Assembly (NCBI GenBank): GCA_050943535.1
Contig: JBMNPJ010000010.1
Location: forward strand, 1 to 64,000
Reading direction: 5' to 3'
From: Massiliimalia sp050943535
GTDB lineage: Bacteria; Bacillota; Clostridia; Oscillospirales; Ruminococcaceae
Length of the DNA: 64,000 bases
Shown here piece after piece: positions 17,201-25,526 of the stretch (position 1 is the stretch's first letter; each line of letters opens with the position of its first letter). The position numbers were made by a program, and so were the translations under genes. Below the pieces are notes generated by a model. That model was not told where the DNA came from. It did no database searches and worked only from the letters and a program-made list of their open reading frames with translations.

Positions 17201-17998
17201 ATGGTACTCCCCTTACTGAAACGAAATGTTAAACAGACCCTGCTGCCCTTTGCGGCAATTTTTGCGCTGCTTTGTATGTACTTTGGGGTGATTATTTATA
17301 TGTACGATCCGTCTGTTTCTGAAATGCTCACCTCTTACCAGGAAATTATGCCGGAAATGATGGCAGCTGTGGGCATGACCGGAATCGCAGACAGTCTGCT
17401 GGAATGGATTCAGATTTATTTATACGGATTTCTGATGATTTTGCTGCCCTTAATTTTAATTGTCATTCTGGTGAACCGTTATGTGGCTCAGTATCTGGAC
17501 AGCGGTTCTATGGCATATCTGCTCTCCTCCCCCAACAGTCGGGCGAAGCTGATTGTCACCCAGATGATTACCTTATACGGCGTTATTTTTCTGCTGATGG
17601 CGGCGGTTTGCGTGATGGGAATCGGGTTTTCTCAGGTCATGTTCTCTGGAGATCTGGACATAGAAAAATTCCTTTTGTTAAATGGATATGATTTTCTGCT
17701 CCAGTGTGCTGTGGGGTCTATCTGTTTTGCGGCGGCCTGTCTGTGCCGGGAAAGCAAACAGTACTATGCTTTGGGCGCAGGAATTCCTCTGGTGTTTTTC
17801 CTGTTTCAGATGCTGGGCAATATGGGCGGAGATTTGGAAGTATTTCGGTACATGACACTCTATTCCCTGCTGCCGGCAGAACAGGTGCTGGAAGGCGACA
17901 GCGGCGCTCTGTGGTACGGAGCCGCTCTTTTTGGAATTACCGCTGTGTTGAGTGCTGCAGGAGTCATTGGCTTTCAAAAACGGGATTTATCTTTATAA
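17201..17998 (+). CDS. ABC-2 type permease
   Basis: About 265 residues with six hydrophobic segments. It begins MVLPLLKRNVKQTLLPFAAI, a typical ABC-2 permease start, and has SGSMAYLLSSPNSRAKLIVTQ, the cytoplasmic motif common in this family. ATG 17201 lies 11 nt after AAAGGA; the open frame upstream to 17057 overlaps the ATPase gene in another frame and is not supported. It pairs with the ATPase just upstream. Confidence 0.88.
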   Translation: MVLPLLKRNVKQTLLPFAAIFALLCMYFGVIIYMYDPSVSEMLTSYQEIMPEMMAAVGMTGIADSLLEWIQIYLYGFLMILLPLILIVILVNRYVAQYLDSGSMAYLLSSPNSRAKLIVTQMITLYGVIFLLMAAVCVMGIGFSQVMFSGDLDIEKFLLLNGYDFLLQCAVGSICFAAACLCRESKQYYALGAGIPLVFFLFQMLGNMGGDLEVFRYMTLYSLLPAEQVLEGDSGALWYGAALFGITAVLSAAGVIGFQKRDLSL

Positions 17999-18021
17999 AA
18001 CAAAATCGGACAATACATGAA

Positions 18022-18056
18022 AAGGCGCCGCAAAACCAAAAGGTTTGCGGCGCCTT
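18022..18056 (+). terminator. Intrinsic terminator of the ABC exporter genes
   Basis: A 13-bp perfect stem (AAGGCGCCGCAAA arm). The composite repeat begins immediately after it. Confidence 0.85.
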
Positions 18057-18065
18057 CGCTTATTA

Positions 18066-18595
18066 TTGATGAAAGTATATGATAAGAAAAAGTTGCACAA
18101 ATTTTGCCTTTTTGGGATATCTAAGGGGCGTGAGCCCCTTAGCGGTATAAATACCGCGTGCGTCGGAGACAAATTTTTTGTCCTTCTTTTGCGGGCTTAT
18201 GCAGCCCGCACCTGCATCCTTTCTTTTGACGCCCAAAAGAAAGGAAAAGAAAACGGCGCTTGGGGGCGACGGAGCGCATATAGTTTGGAAATATAGAAAA
18301 TCTATCGGCGCTCCTGACAAGTTCATAACAAGTATGAACTTGTGAAGTAAAACATGGTCGCACTGCCCCAGGAGATAGCGAAGCTATCTCTACCCCCCCA
18401 AGTACAGTTTGCACACTTGTGCAAAACAGTTGTTCTGTGAAAAGCGCTGCGGCGCTAACTACCTGGCGGTAGGACACTAAAGCAAAAATATTAGGCGATT
18501 CCCCCGCAGCTGGCGGAGTACGAGCGTAGCCTCTTTGGGTCCGGGGGTGTGAACCCCTGGCGAGAGCAGTGTCAGTGCCCCGCCGCAGGCGGTTA
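18066..18595 (+). repeat. Dispersed composite repeat cluster 4 (largest copy)
   Basis: It fills the gap between two convergent genes. In order: the AAGTATA-AAGAAAAAGTTGCAC module, a CTAAGGGGC/GCCCCTTAG hairpin (about 18120-18142), a GCGGGCT/AGCCCGC hairpin, the variable hairpin at 18218-18244 (stem CCTTTCTTTTG, loop ACGCC), CGGCGCTTGGGGGCG, a GGAGATAGC/GCTATCTCT hairpin, AGCGCTGCGGCGCTAA, the GTGTGAACCCCTGG element and a CCGCCGCAGGCGG palindrome that meets the nrdJ stop codon. Short frames inside it are not genes. Confidence 0.85.
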
Positions 18596-20953
18596 GCGGA
18601 TGGGGCAGACGCCGTTTTCACATTCAGAACTGCCGATGTCCAGCTCGGTTTCATCCTGTTCGTATTTGGAAATTAATGCCGGGTTAAATGGTTTCATGGC
18701 AGCTGCCCGGGTTTCGTATTCCTCTTTGGTGATGGCTTCGTATGGCATCAGTTCATAGAAATTGTCATCCAGACTCAGGAAGGATAATGCTACGGTTTCG
18801 TCCCAGTGTTCCCATACCCATTGTTCCACCTCTTCCCATTCGTTTTCCCGTACATGAACGGTAATAGAACAGTTGTGGTCTACATAATGGGTCATGAACA
18901 TCCGGTAGTTTTCCAGCTGTTCAATGGCGGAAATGTCGTTTTTGGTGCGTCCGTCCGGCGCTTTGACCGGGAATTCAATTACCTTGGTTCGGCAGGTTTC
19001 CGCATCCTGTCCTACTTCCGGCAGAACCGGATATCCCAGTTCCTCGCACACGCGGCACAGTGGGTCGTCAGCGGTAATCCGAACCCGGCGGATGTAATAA
19101 GGAGAATGAGAATAATGAACACCGCTGGAGACTGTTGGCAGAAGGGAGAGGGTGCCTTCTGGTTTGACGGTGGTGTACAGCAGCGGATGGTGCATATTCA
19201 AGGTGTCCGCATAACGGTCTGCCGCTTCATGAGCGGTTGCCCGCAGACGATCCAACAGCTGTTCCTGGTCAGCGCGGGACATTTGGGTGGCGTTTACCAT
19301 GTCCTGCCATCCGGTGAGAGAACAACCAATTAGCTTGTCAGCCTGCTGGGTCTGGTTCCAGTCGTGCATTTCCAGCTCCTGACAGGTCATCCGGTACCCT
19401 GCCCGTGCAGACAGGCGCTGCGCTTTGAGCAAGGATGCTTCGTCCAGCACGCCGTTTTGTACAAACGCCATCACATTGACGGTGGTCAGGTTGCACAGCC
19501 CATGGTTGTCCAGCAGGATTTCCCCACAGGGGTTGACGCCGTTAAAGTTTGGACGGCGTTTGAGCCCTGCTTCCTGGTTCACCCATCCCGGTTCTCCGGA
19601 ATAGCGCATCTGCTGAATATGCCAGTGAAGCTGTTCTCTGGTTGGTTTATATCGGTAGAAAATGGAGTTATTGCTCATCTGCCGATGGGCGATTGCCGGG
19701 TCAATGGACCATTTTCCGTTTACCTGGCGGTACAGCTGGCTTTTGGCTTCAATCGCCTCTTTGTCATTTTGGTCTAAAAGGCCGATTTCAGAGGTGCGCC
19801 GTACCCCGCCGGATACCACGTTTTCCCCAATAATGTTGGCAATATCCAAAAGGTCAATCGGACGCAGATGAACACGGGTTTCCCCGTCCCGGGCGCCGGC
19901 TTTTTGGATGGTAGCGTGAATTTTGTCCAGCATGGTCATCATGCTTTCGTATCCGCTGGCAGTTCCGCCGAAGGTGCGCAGTTTTTCTCCTTTTGGACGA
20001 ATGCTGTCGTATACAATGACCAGGCGGTTGATTTTCCGGTATTCCAGGTTGGAAAGAATATCAAAATACCGTTCCAGCGCCTGTGCCCAGCCCTCTTTGG
20101 AATCCCCGATTTCAATGGTGGCCATATCCCCTTCAAAGGTAACGTTGGTGTATTCCAGCCGCTGATCCGGCTGTTTTCCTGCATAGGCCTTCTGGATAAT
20201 CTTAATATCGGTTCTCACCTTGGGCAGTTTGTCTGCGTCTTCCTGCAAAATCCGCACGCCAACACCGGACCCTACCATCAAAAGATAGAACAGGTCGTGG
20301 TAAGCGTGGAAATTATCGATGACTTCAAAGCTGCAGTTAAAGTTTGCCATGGGATATTTTCCGGAAACAGGGGTGTTCCCTACCCACAGGGTACGTCCGG
20401 ACAAAAACTGCCGCAGGTGGTAGATGTTGTCGTATAAGGTTTCAGCTTCTTCAATAGAGGCAGGTGCCAGAGAACAGTTGTATTCTACTGCCCGGCGCAC
20501 CGTTTCCCACCACTGTTCCCTTCTTCCCTGTTTTGGCAGATAGCGGGAATAGGTGCGGGAATAGATAAAGCTGCCCAGCTGACCCATTGGATTTCCGGAA
20601 TGTTTGTATTTGGACAGGAATGCTTTGGACAGCAGTCCATACTGACTGTCTTCCCGTTCCCGGTTTTTCTCTTTGTCCTGGCGGTACAGGATGTATGCTT
20701 TGGCTGTGCGGAAACAGCCGGATTCAAACAGAGCCATTTCCACAATATCCTGAATTTGTTCGATACCGACCCGTCGGTCAGGCAGCTGGCGAATGTGTTC
20801 ATCTGCCAGATTTACAGCCTGTTCCACATTATCCTTGCCGTATTCTCCGGCAGATGTGGCTGCCAGCAAAACTGCTCTGCGGATATAGGTGTGATCGTAA
20901 GGGACGATCTCGCCAGTTCGTTTCTGGACTTCTTTATTGATCATGGATTCCAT
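18593..20953 (-). CDS. nrdJ: Adenosylcobalamin-dependent ribonucleoside-triphosphate reductase (class II)
   Basis: 786 residues. An N-terminal ATP-cone region (about 1-95) is followed by the catalytic barrel with NFNCSFEVIDN, MVGSGVGVR and NPCGEILLDNHGLCNLT (near 472), which carry the catalytic and redox cysteines. The C-terminal SECENGVCPIR holds the swinging cysteine pair that re-reduces the active site. It makes dNTPs in the cytoplasm using B12. An NrdR box overlaps the promoter at 21050-21061, so it should be controlled by deoxynucleotide level. I see no cobalamin riboswitch in the short leader. The TAA stop coincides with the edge of repeat cluster 4. Confidence 0.95.
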   Translation of the reverse strand: MESMINKEVQKRTGEIVPYDHTYIRRAVLLAATSAGEYGKDNVEQAVNLADEHIRQLPDRRVGIEQIQDIVEMALFESGCFRTAKAYILYRQDKEKNREREDSQYGLLSKAFLSKYKHSGNPMGQLGSFIYSRTYSRYLPKQGRREQWWETVRRAVEYNCSLAPASIEEAETLYDNIYHLRQFLSGRTLWVGNTPVSGKYPMANFNCSFEVIDNFHAYHDLFYLLMVGSGVGVRILQEDADKLPKVRTDIKIIQKAYAGKQPDQRLEYTNVTFEGDMATIEIGDSKEGWAQALERYFDILSNLEYRKINRLVIVYDSIRPKGEKLRTFGGTASGYESMMTMLDKIHATIQKAGARDGETRVHLRPIDLLDIANIIGENVVSGGVRRTSEIGLLDQNDKEAIEAKSQLYRQVNGKWSIDPAIAHRQMSNNSIFYRYKPTREQLHWHIQQMRYSGEPGWVNQEAGLKRRPNFNGVNPCGEILLDNHGLCNLTTVNVMAFVQNGVLDEASLLKAQRLSARAGYRMTCQELEMHDWNQTQQADKLIGCSLTGWQDMVNATQMSRADQEQLLDRLRATAHEAADRYADTLNMHHPLLYTTVKPEGTLSLLPTVSSGVHYSHSPYYIRRVRITADDPLCRVCEELGYPVLPEVGQDAETCRTKVIEFPVKAPDGRTKNDISAIEQLENYRMFMTHYVDHNCSITVHVRENEWEEVEQWVWEHWDETVALSFLSLDDNFYELMPYEAITKEEYETRAAAMKPFNPALISKYEQDETELDIGSSECENGVCPIR

Positions 20954-21021
20954 GTAATTCCCTCCGTCTTTTTATTGATTTTATCATTTATTTTTGATTT
21001 TTTATTGGTTAGCTGAAATTT

Positions 21022-21061
21022 ATTATACCCTTTTTTTATGGGTTAGTCTACTATATATTGT
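21022..21061 (-). promoter_or_regulatory. nrdJ promoter with NrdR box
   Basis: On the minus strand: NrdR-box-like ACAATATATAGT (21050-21061), overlapping a -35-like TAGACT, then 17 bp and TATAAT (21022-21027). The box matches the palindromic NrdR consensus. A second box at the usual spacing is not evident. Confidence 0.75.
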
Positions 21062-21110
21062 ATATTTTTGAAAAAAACGTCGATTTTACTACAAAACATA
21101 AAAACTTTTC

Positions 21111-21540
21111 TACCAGGGGTTTACACCCTTGGACCACCTGCGGCGGGCAGTGCCCGCACCCACTGACACTACGTTCGTGTTCTGTCAGTTGAGAGATAAA
21201 AATGATAATTTTCACTTTCCCAATGGAGTACGTCAGAACATGAGGGGGTAGCCGCGCCTTGCGGCGTAGGGGGAGTTAAAGCCGTCAGGCGTTCCCACTT
21301 CCCCTGTAAGCCTTTCTGGCGTTTGAAGAAGGTTCTTTTCTCCTGTTTTCTGACCTCAGAAAACAGGGCGCAGGTGTGGTCAGCGGACACTGTCCGGCGT
21401 TAGCCCACCGTGCAGTGCCCGGAGCCAACCGCCTACCGCACATACTTTGTTGGTAAAGCGAAAATCATAGACCTACATCACACAACTGACAGGATACGAA
21501 CGTAGTGTCATTTGTTCCGGCTCTTAGCCGGTGTAATATC
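21111..21540 (-). repeat. Dispersed composite repeat cluster 5
   Basis: It contains CCAGGGGTTTACACCCTTGG, CGGGCAGTGCCCGCACCCA, a CTGACAGA-type half module, the GTAGGGGGAGT stem, the variable hairpin at 21342-21367 (minus-strand loop AGGT) next to CACACCTGCGC, and a second CTGACAGG...ACGAACGTAGTGTCA module ending at a CCGGCTCTTAGCCGG palindrome. There is no gene between 20954 and 21990; the rest of the gap is cluster 6 and two terminators. Confidence 0.8.
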
Positions 21541-21556
21541 CTTGCTTGAAAAACAA

Positions 21557-21585
21557 AAACCCCCATGCAAAAGCATGGGGGTTAC
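21557..21585. terminator. Terminator-like hairpin, inverted copy of the one at 21952
   Basis: CCCCCATGC/GCATGGGGG stem with AAAA loop. It is the exact reverse complement of the core of the hairpin at 21952-21982 (TTTT loop). Confidence 0.75.
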
Positions 21586-21951
21586 AGACTGTAGAAAAAG
21601 GTATCGTAAACAGGTAAAATGCACAAATAAAAGTATTACACCAAACTCATTGAATCGATTAGCGCCGTAGCGCTTTTTGCAAAATAACCGTTTTTCTCAG
21701 ATGTGCAAACAACACTTGGGGGTCTTGGGGGCAGTGCGACTAACCGAATATTTCCGGAGCACGCCCCCAAGTGCCCTTTTCTGCTTCCTCTTTTTGGCAT
21801 AAAAAGAGGAAGTGCAAGTAGGGATTGCATAAGCCTGCATAAAAAATTAAAAATTTGTCTCCGACGGCTTAAGGGACAACCGTCCCTTAAGAATCCCAAA
21901 AGACGAAAATTTGTGCAACTTTTTCTTGCAGTATACTTTATCGACAAGCTA
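21586..21951 (-). repeat. Dispersed composite repeat cluster 6, bracketed by inverted terminators
   Basis: Read on the minus strand it shows the same order as cluster 4: AAAAAGTTGCACAAATTTT module, a CTTAAGGGAC hairpin, the variable hairpin 21784-21812 (stem CTTCCTCTTTTT, loop ATGCC), CACTTGGGGGCG, CCGAATATTTCC segment and the AGCGCT...GCGCTAA end. It is flanked by two inverted copies of the same terminator. Confidence 0.8.
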
Positions 21952-21982
21952 AAACCCCCATGCTTTTGCATGGGGGTTTTAA
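21952..21982 (-). terminator. Intrinsic terminator of the CofE-like gene
   Basis: CCCCCATGC/GCATGGGGG stem, TTTT loop, flanked by A and T runs; it lies directly past the stop at 21994. Confidence 0.85.
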
Positions 21983-21993
21983 ACGATATGCTC

Positions 21994-23187
21994 TTATTTG
22001 GTGTAGTTGTCAAAGTAACCCTGAATGTAAATAATCGGAGTTCCTTTGTCCCCGGAACCGGAAGTCAGGTCAGACAGAGAACCGATCAGGTCGGTCAGCC
22101 GTCTTGGAGTGGTTCCCTGGGAAACCATCTGGCCTTTCAGGTCAGCATCTTTGTTTTTGATGTAGTTGGAGATTGCTTCTTTCAAAGCATCGCCGCTTAA
22201 ATCAGCAAAGTCGTTGTCAGCCAGGTATTTCAGTTTTACTTCGTTTGGAGTACCTTCCAAACCGCTGGTGTATGCCGGAGAAACAACCGGGTCAGCCAGT
22301 TCCCAGATCTTTCCTACTGGGTCTTTGAATGCGCCGTCGCCGTATACCATAACTTCTACGTTTTTGCCGGTTTTTTCTTCCATCATAGCATGTACTTTTG
22401 CTACAAATTCATCACAGTGAATTGGGAACAGTTTTACAGTTTCTTCTGTAGCTTTGTTGGAGCCCAACAGACCGTACTGGTCGTTGTAGCCGCTGCCGTC
22501 AACAGAAGCGGTCATAATGTCGTCCAAACCGTATACTTTTTCTGCACCTGCTGCTTTCAGAATCCGTTTGGTTCTTGCACGGGTGTGAATGTCGCAGCAC
22601 AGAACGCTCTTGGTATAATCGAGAATTGCTTTTGGATTGTTTGCCAAAATGATTTCTACGTCTGCACCCTGTTCGGTGATCACTTCTTTATAGTATTCGA
22701 TGTAGTCTACGCCGGTAAAGGTGTGTTTGCGGTATCCAAACAGTTCCCGGTATTTTTCTTCGGTGAGTACGTCGCTCCATGGGTTTACGCCGGATTCATC
22801 CAGAGTATCCATATCGATCAGGTGATTTCCTACTTCGTCAGAAGGATAGCTGAGCATCAAAACGATTTTTTTGGCGCCCTTTGCAATCCCTTTCAAGCAG
22901 ATGGAAAAACGGTTACGGCTCAAAATCGGGAAAATTACACCGATGGTGTCATCGCCGAATTTAGACTGAATGTCAGCGGCAATGTTGCCGATGGTAGCGT
23001 AGTTCCCCTGCGCTCTTGCAACAACTGCTTCTGTCACAGCAATAATGTCCTGATTTTCTACCTGGAATTTTGCGCTTTCTGCCGCGTTTAAAACAGAATC
23101 TACCACGATTTGTGCCAGATCATCCCCTTCACGGATAATAGGTGCGCGAATACCACGGGATACGGTGCCAACTAATCTTTCTTCCAT
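21994..23187 (-). CDS. CofE-like F420-0:gamma-glutamyl ligase family protein
   Basis: 397 residues. ERLVGTVSRGIRAPIIREGDDLAQIVVDSV and IIAVTEAVVARAQGNYAT resemble the opening of coenzyme F420-0:L-glutamate ligase (CofE), which adds glutamate to a lactyl-phospho-flavin precursor using GTP. The protein is longer than archaeal CofE (about 250) and has its own central and C-terminal parts. Clostridia of this type are not known to make F420 and no other F420 gene is here, so the true substrate is probably a different carboxylate or the role is regulatory. It has its own terminator and diverges from a LysR gene. Confidence 0.7.
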   Translation of the reverse strand: MEERLVGTVSRGIRAPIIREGDDLAQIVVDSVLNAAESAKFQVENQDIIAVTEAVVARAQGNYATIGNIAADIQSKFGDDTIGVIFPILSRNRFSICLKGIAKGAKKIVLMLSYPSDEVGNHLIDMDTLDESGVNPWSDVLTEEKYRELFGYRKHTFTGVDYIEYYKEVITEQGADVEIILANNPKAILDYTKSVLCCDIHTRARTKRILKAAGAEKVYGLDDIMTASVDGSGYNDQYGLLGSNKATEETVKLFPIHCDEFVAKVHAMMEEKTGKNVEVMVYGDGAFKDPVGKIWELADPVVSPAYTSGLEGTPNEVKLKYLADNDFADLSGDALKEAISNYIKNKDADLKGQMVSQGTTPRRLTDLIGSLSDLTSGSGDKGTPIIYIQGYFDNYTK

Positions 23188-23268
23188 GTTAAAATCTCCT
23201 CTTTATTTTGATGAATTTCACCAGAATTGTTTGGAAAACTGCATCGCTTGACAAAAAAAGAACAATTC

Positions 23269-23297
23269 TTGAAATGAAGATACTAACTTAGTATAAT
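23269..23297 (+). promoter_or_regulatory. Promoter of the LysR gene
   Basis: TTGAAA (23269-23274), 17 bp, TATAAT (23292-23297), about 60 bp before the ATG, in the divergent intergenic region. Confidence 0.7.
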
Positions 23298-23356
23298 ACA
23301 ATTAAGCCTATTAGTAAAATTAATATTTTTAATGTGATTGATAAGGAGGGGTAATT

Positions 23357-24310
23357 ATGGATATCAAGCTGGATTTGTACCGGGTTTTTGCGGCAGTTGC
23401 CCGGGAAATGAGCTTTTCTAAGGGAGCCAAAAGCCTGTTTATTACCCAATCTGCTGCCAGCCAGTCAATTAAGCATCTGGAAGACTGCTTGGGTACCAAG
23501 TTGTTTTTGCGGGATAACAAGACCATTTCCCTGACTCAGGAGGGGGAACTTTTATATGAATACACCCAAAATGCCCTGTCCCTGATCGACAAAGCGGAAC
23601 AGGAAATTTTAAAGGTGGTTTCCGGCGAACAGGGAAACCTGCGTATCGGTGCCAGCGATACTATTTCTCGGTGGCTTCTGCTCCCCTATCTGGAAAATTT
23701 CAGCCGTACCTATCCTATGGTAAATCTGCAGATTGTCAACCGGACCAGCCTGCAGGCAGTAGAACTGCTTAAACAGGGAAAAATCGACCTGGCATTTGTT
23801 AACCTGCCCCTGCAGGATGACAGCATTCAGGTACAAAATTATGTACAGGTGCAGGATCTGTTTGTGGCGGGAAGCCGCTTTCAGTTTTTGTACGGCAAAA
23901 CCGTGAGCTTGGAAGAATTGACCCGCCTGCCCTTGATTTTGCTGGAAAAAGCCGCCAATTCCCGAGGGTATGTGGATGAGTTCTTTTTAAGCCACGGTCT
24001 AAAAATCACTCCGGAAATTGAGCTGGGTTCCCATGATCTGGTTCTGGAGTTTGCCAAAATTAATTTGGGAATCGGATGTGTCATTCAGGAGTTTTCCAAA
24101 GGGTATTTGGAGGAGGAACAGCTGTTTGCCCTGGAGTTGAGTGAACCGATTCCGCCCCGGTGGATTGGGATTTGTACCTTAAAAGGAGTCAGCATTTCTT
24201 CTGCGGGCAAGGCGTTTTTGGCAATGCTCAACCGGCGCCGCCTTTTGGGAAAATCACAGGCTTCTTTGGGGCGTTCTTTGTCAACAGATTCAAGTAAATT
24301 TTATGAGTAA
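23357..24310 (+). CDS. LysR family transcriptional regulator
   Basis: 317 residues. An N-terminal winged helix (LYRVFAAVAREMSFSKGAKSLFITQSAASQSIKHLEDCLGTKLF) precedes an effector-binding domain starting near 90 (GNLRIGASDTISRWLLLPYL). The sequence resembles CysL/CbbR-like regulators; the ligand is unknown. AAGGAGGGG precedes the ATG. It diverges from the CofE-like gene, which is its most likely target. A hairpin terminator at 24327-24363 follows. Confidence 0.92.
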   Translation: MDIKLDLYRVFAAVAREMSFSKGAKSLFITQSAASQSIKHLEDCLGTKLFLRDNKTISLTQEGELLYEYTQNALSLIDKAEQEILKVVSGEQGNLRIGASDTISRWLLLPYLENFSRTYPMVNLQIVNRTSLQAVELLKQGKIDLAFVNLPLQDDSIQVQNYVQVQDLFVAGSRFQFLYGKTVSLEELTRLPLILLEKAANSRGYVDEFFLSHGLKITPEIELGSHDLVLEFAKINLGIGCVIQEFSKGYLEEEQLFALELSEPIPPRWIGICTLKGVSISSAGKAFLAMLNRRRLLGKSQASLGRSLSTDSSKFYE

Positions 24311-24326
24311 AAACACCAATATTAGC

Positions 24327-24363
24327 AAAAAGCACAAAATCCAAAAATGATATTTGTGCTTTT
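24327..24363 (+). terminator. Intrinsic terminator after the LysR gene
   Basis: AAAAGCACAAA pairs with TTTGTGCTTTT (11 bp). Confidence 0.75.
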
Positions 24364-24406
24364 GGACGATTTTTTCAAAAAACCGAAACTTTTCCAAAAA
24401 ATCTTC

Positions 24407-24454
24407 TTGCAATCCGAAAAAGAGTGTAGTATATTGGGGATGTAAACGATTACA
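24407..24454 (+). promoter_or_regulatory. Promoter and LacI-type operator of the sugar region
   Basis: TTGCAA (24407-24412), 17 bp, TATATT (24430-24435), followed five bases later by the dyad TGTAAACGATTACA (24441-24454). This is a repressor position over the transcription start, fitting autoregulation by the LacI protein just downstream, or CcpA-type control. Confidence 0.75.
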
Positions 24455-24512
24455 AAAGTAAGTCGATTTATGATTTTCGGTGTCTCTTATGACAGCAAGG
24501 AGGGATTCGGGA

Positions 24513-25499
24513 GTGGCGACGATCAAGGATGTAGCAAAAGCTGCGGGGGTTTCGGTTGCGACAGTTTCCCGGGTTCTCAACGCGCCGGAAACGGTAAGAG
24601 AAGAGACTCGGAGAATGGTGCAGGAACAGATTGATCAGCTGGAATATTTCCCAAATTTATTGGGGCGGAACCTGCGTCAGCTTTCCACCAAACGTCTTTT
24701 GGTGGTGTTGGACAGTATTTCCAACCAGTTTTATTCCCGTGTAGTGCGGGGGATTGAAGAAACCGCAAGAAACTATGGGTATGCGGTGATGATCTGTACT
24801 GTGCGGGGAAACCGTGAAAATTTTCTCACTCATATGGAAATGCTCAAAAACCGAGTGGTAGACGGAGCGGTGGTCATGTGTCCGGATGCGGCGTATGATC
24901 AGGTGCTTTCCTTGAGCCGGCAGTATCCTATGGTATTTGCCTGTGAACCGGTGTTGGAAGACGGGGTTACTTCGGTGAGCATTGACGACAAACAGGCTAG
25001 TCTGGAAGCGGTGAATTACCTGATTTCTCAGGGGAAACGGCGGATTGCGGTGCTGAATTCACCGGGAGAAACCATTTCGTCAAGGCTGCGGTATGAGGGC
25101 TATTGCCAGGCGCTGCGTCAGAATGGAATTGAGGAAGAGCCAGAGCTGGTAATTTCCGAAGGGTATACCTATAATTCCGGGGTGCGGGGTGCCAGAAAGC
25201 TTCTGGAAATGAAAAACCTTCCGGATGCGGTGTTTGCCTTTGCAGATGCTTCTGCCATCGGATGCGTGAAAGAATTGGACCGGCATGGCATTAAGGTGCC
25301 AGGGGATTTATCGGTTATGGGGTTTGATAACACGGCCATTAGTGAAATGTATATCCCCAGCATTACTACGGTGGGGCAGCCACAGTATGAGATTGGCGCA
25401 AAAGCCACCGAATGTTTGATTTGCAAAATTAACGGAAAACCGACGGATGAACGGGTGTTTTTAAAGCATGAGATCATCTGCCGGGGCTCCGTGAAATAA
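24513..25499 (+). CDS. LacI family transcriptional regulator
   Basis: 328 residues, starting at a GTG (VATIKDVAKAAGVSVATVSRVLN) eight bases after AAGGAGGG. A ligand-binding domain from about residue 60 (RLLVVLDSISNQFYSRVVRGIEE) has the usual LacI/GalR layout ending ICRGSVK. It leads a cluster of two Gfo/Idh dehydrogenases and an isomerase, the next one 27 bp downstream, so it likely controls these in response to their sugar substrate. Its own promoter carries a matching operator dyad. Confidence 0.93.
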   Translation: MATIKDVAKAAGVSVATVSRVLNAPETVREETRRMVQEQIDQLEYFPNLLGRNLRQLSTKRLLVVLDSISNQFYSRVVRGIEETARNYGYAVMICTVRGNRENFLTHMEMLKNRVVDGAVVMCPDAAYDQVLSLSRQYPMVFACEPVLEDGVTSVSIDDKQASLEAVNYLISQGKRRIAVLNSPGETISSRLRYEGYCQALRQNGIEEEPELVISEGYTYNSGVRGARKLLEMKNLPDAVFAFADASAIGCVKELDRHGIKVPGDLSVMGFDNTAISEMYIPSITTVGQPQYEIGAKATECLICKINGKPTDERVFLKHEIICRGSVK

Positions 25500-25526
25500 A
25501 TAAGAAAAGAGAAAGAGGTATTGACT

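Noticed and set aside
18066..18595. Insertion sequence or full transposon
   Set aside because: No transposase frame and no target-site duplication recognised. A non-autonomous element remains possible.
18139..18654. Open frames in repeat regions (also 30771-31250, 40589-40861, 44247-44495)
   Set aside because: They share peptides such as FSFLLGVKRKDAG only because the DNA repeat is shared. None has a good ribosome site, and frames are broken in other copies.
20954..21060. Cobalamin riboswitch before nrdJ
   Set aside because: The leader is too short and lacks a recognisable B12-box.
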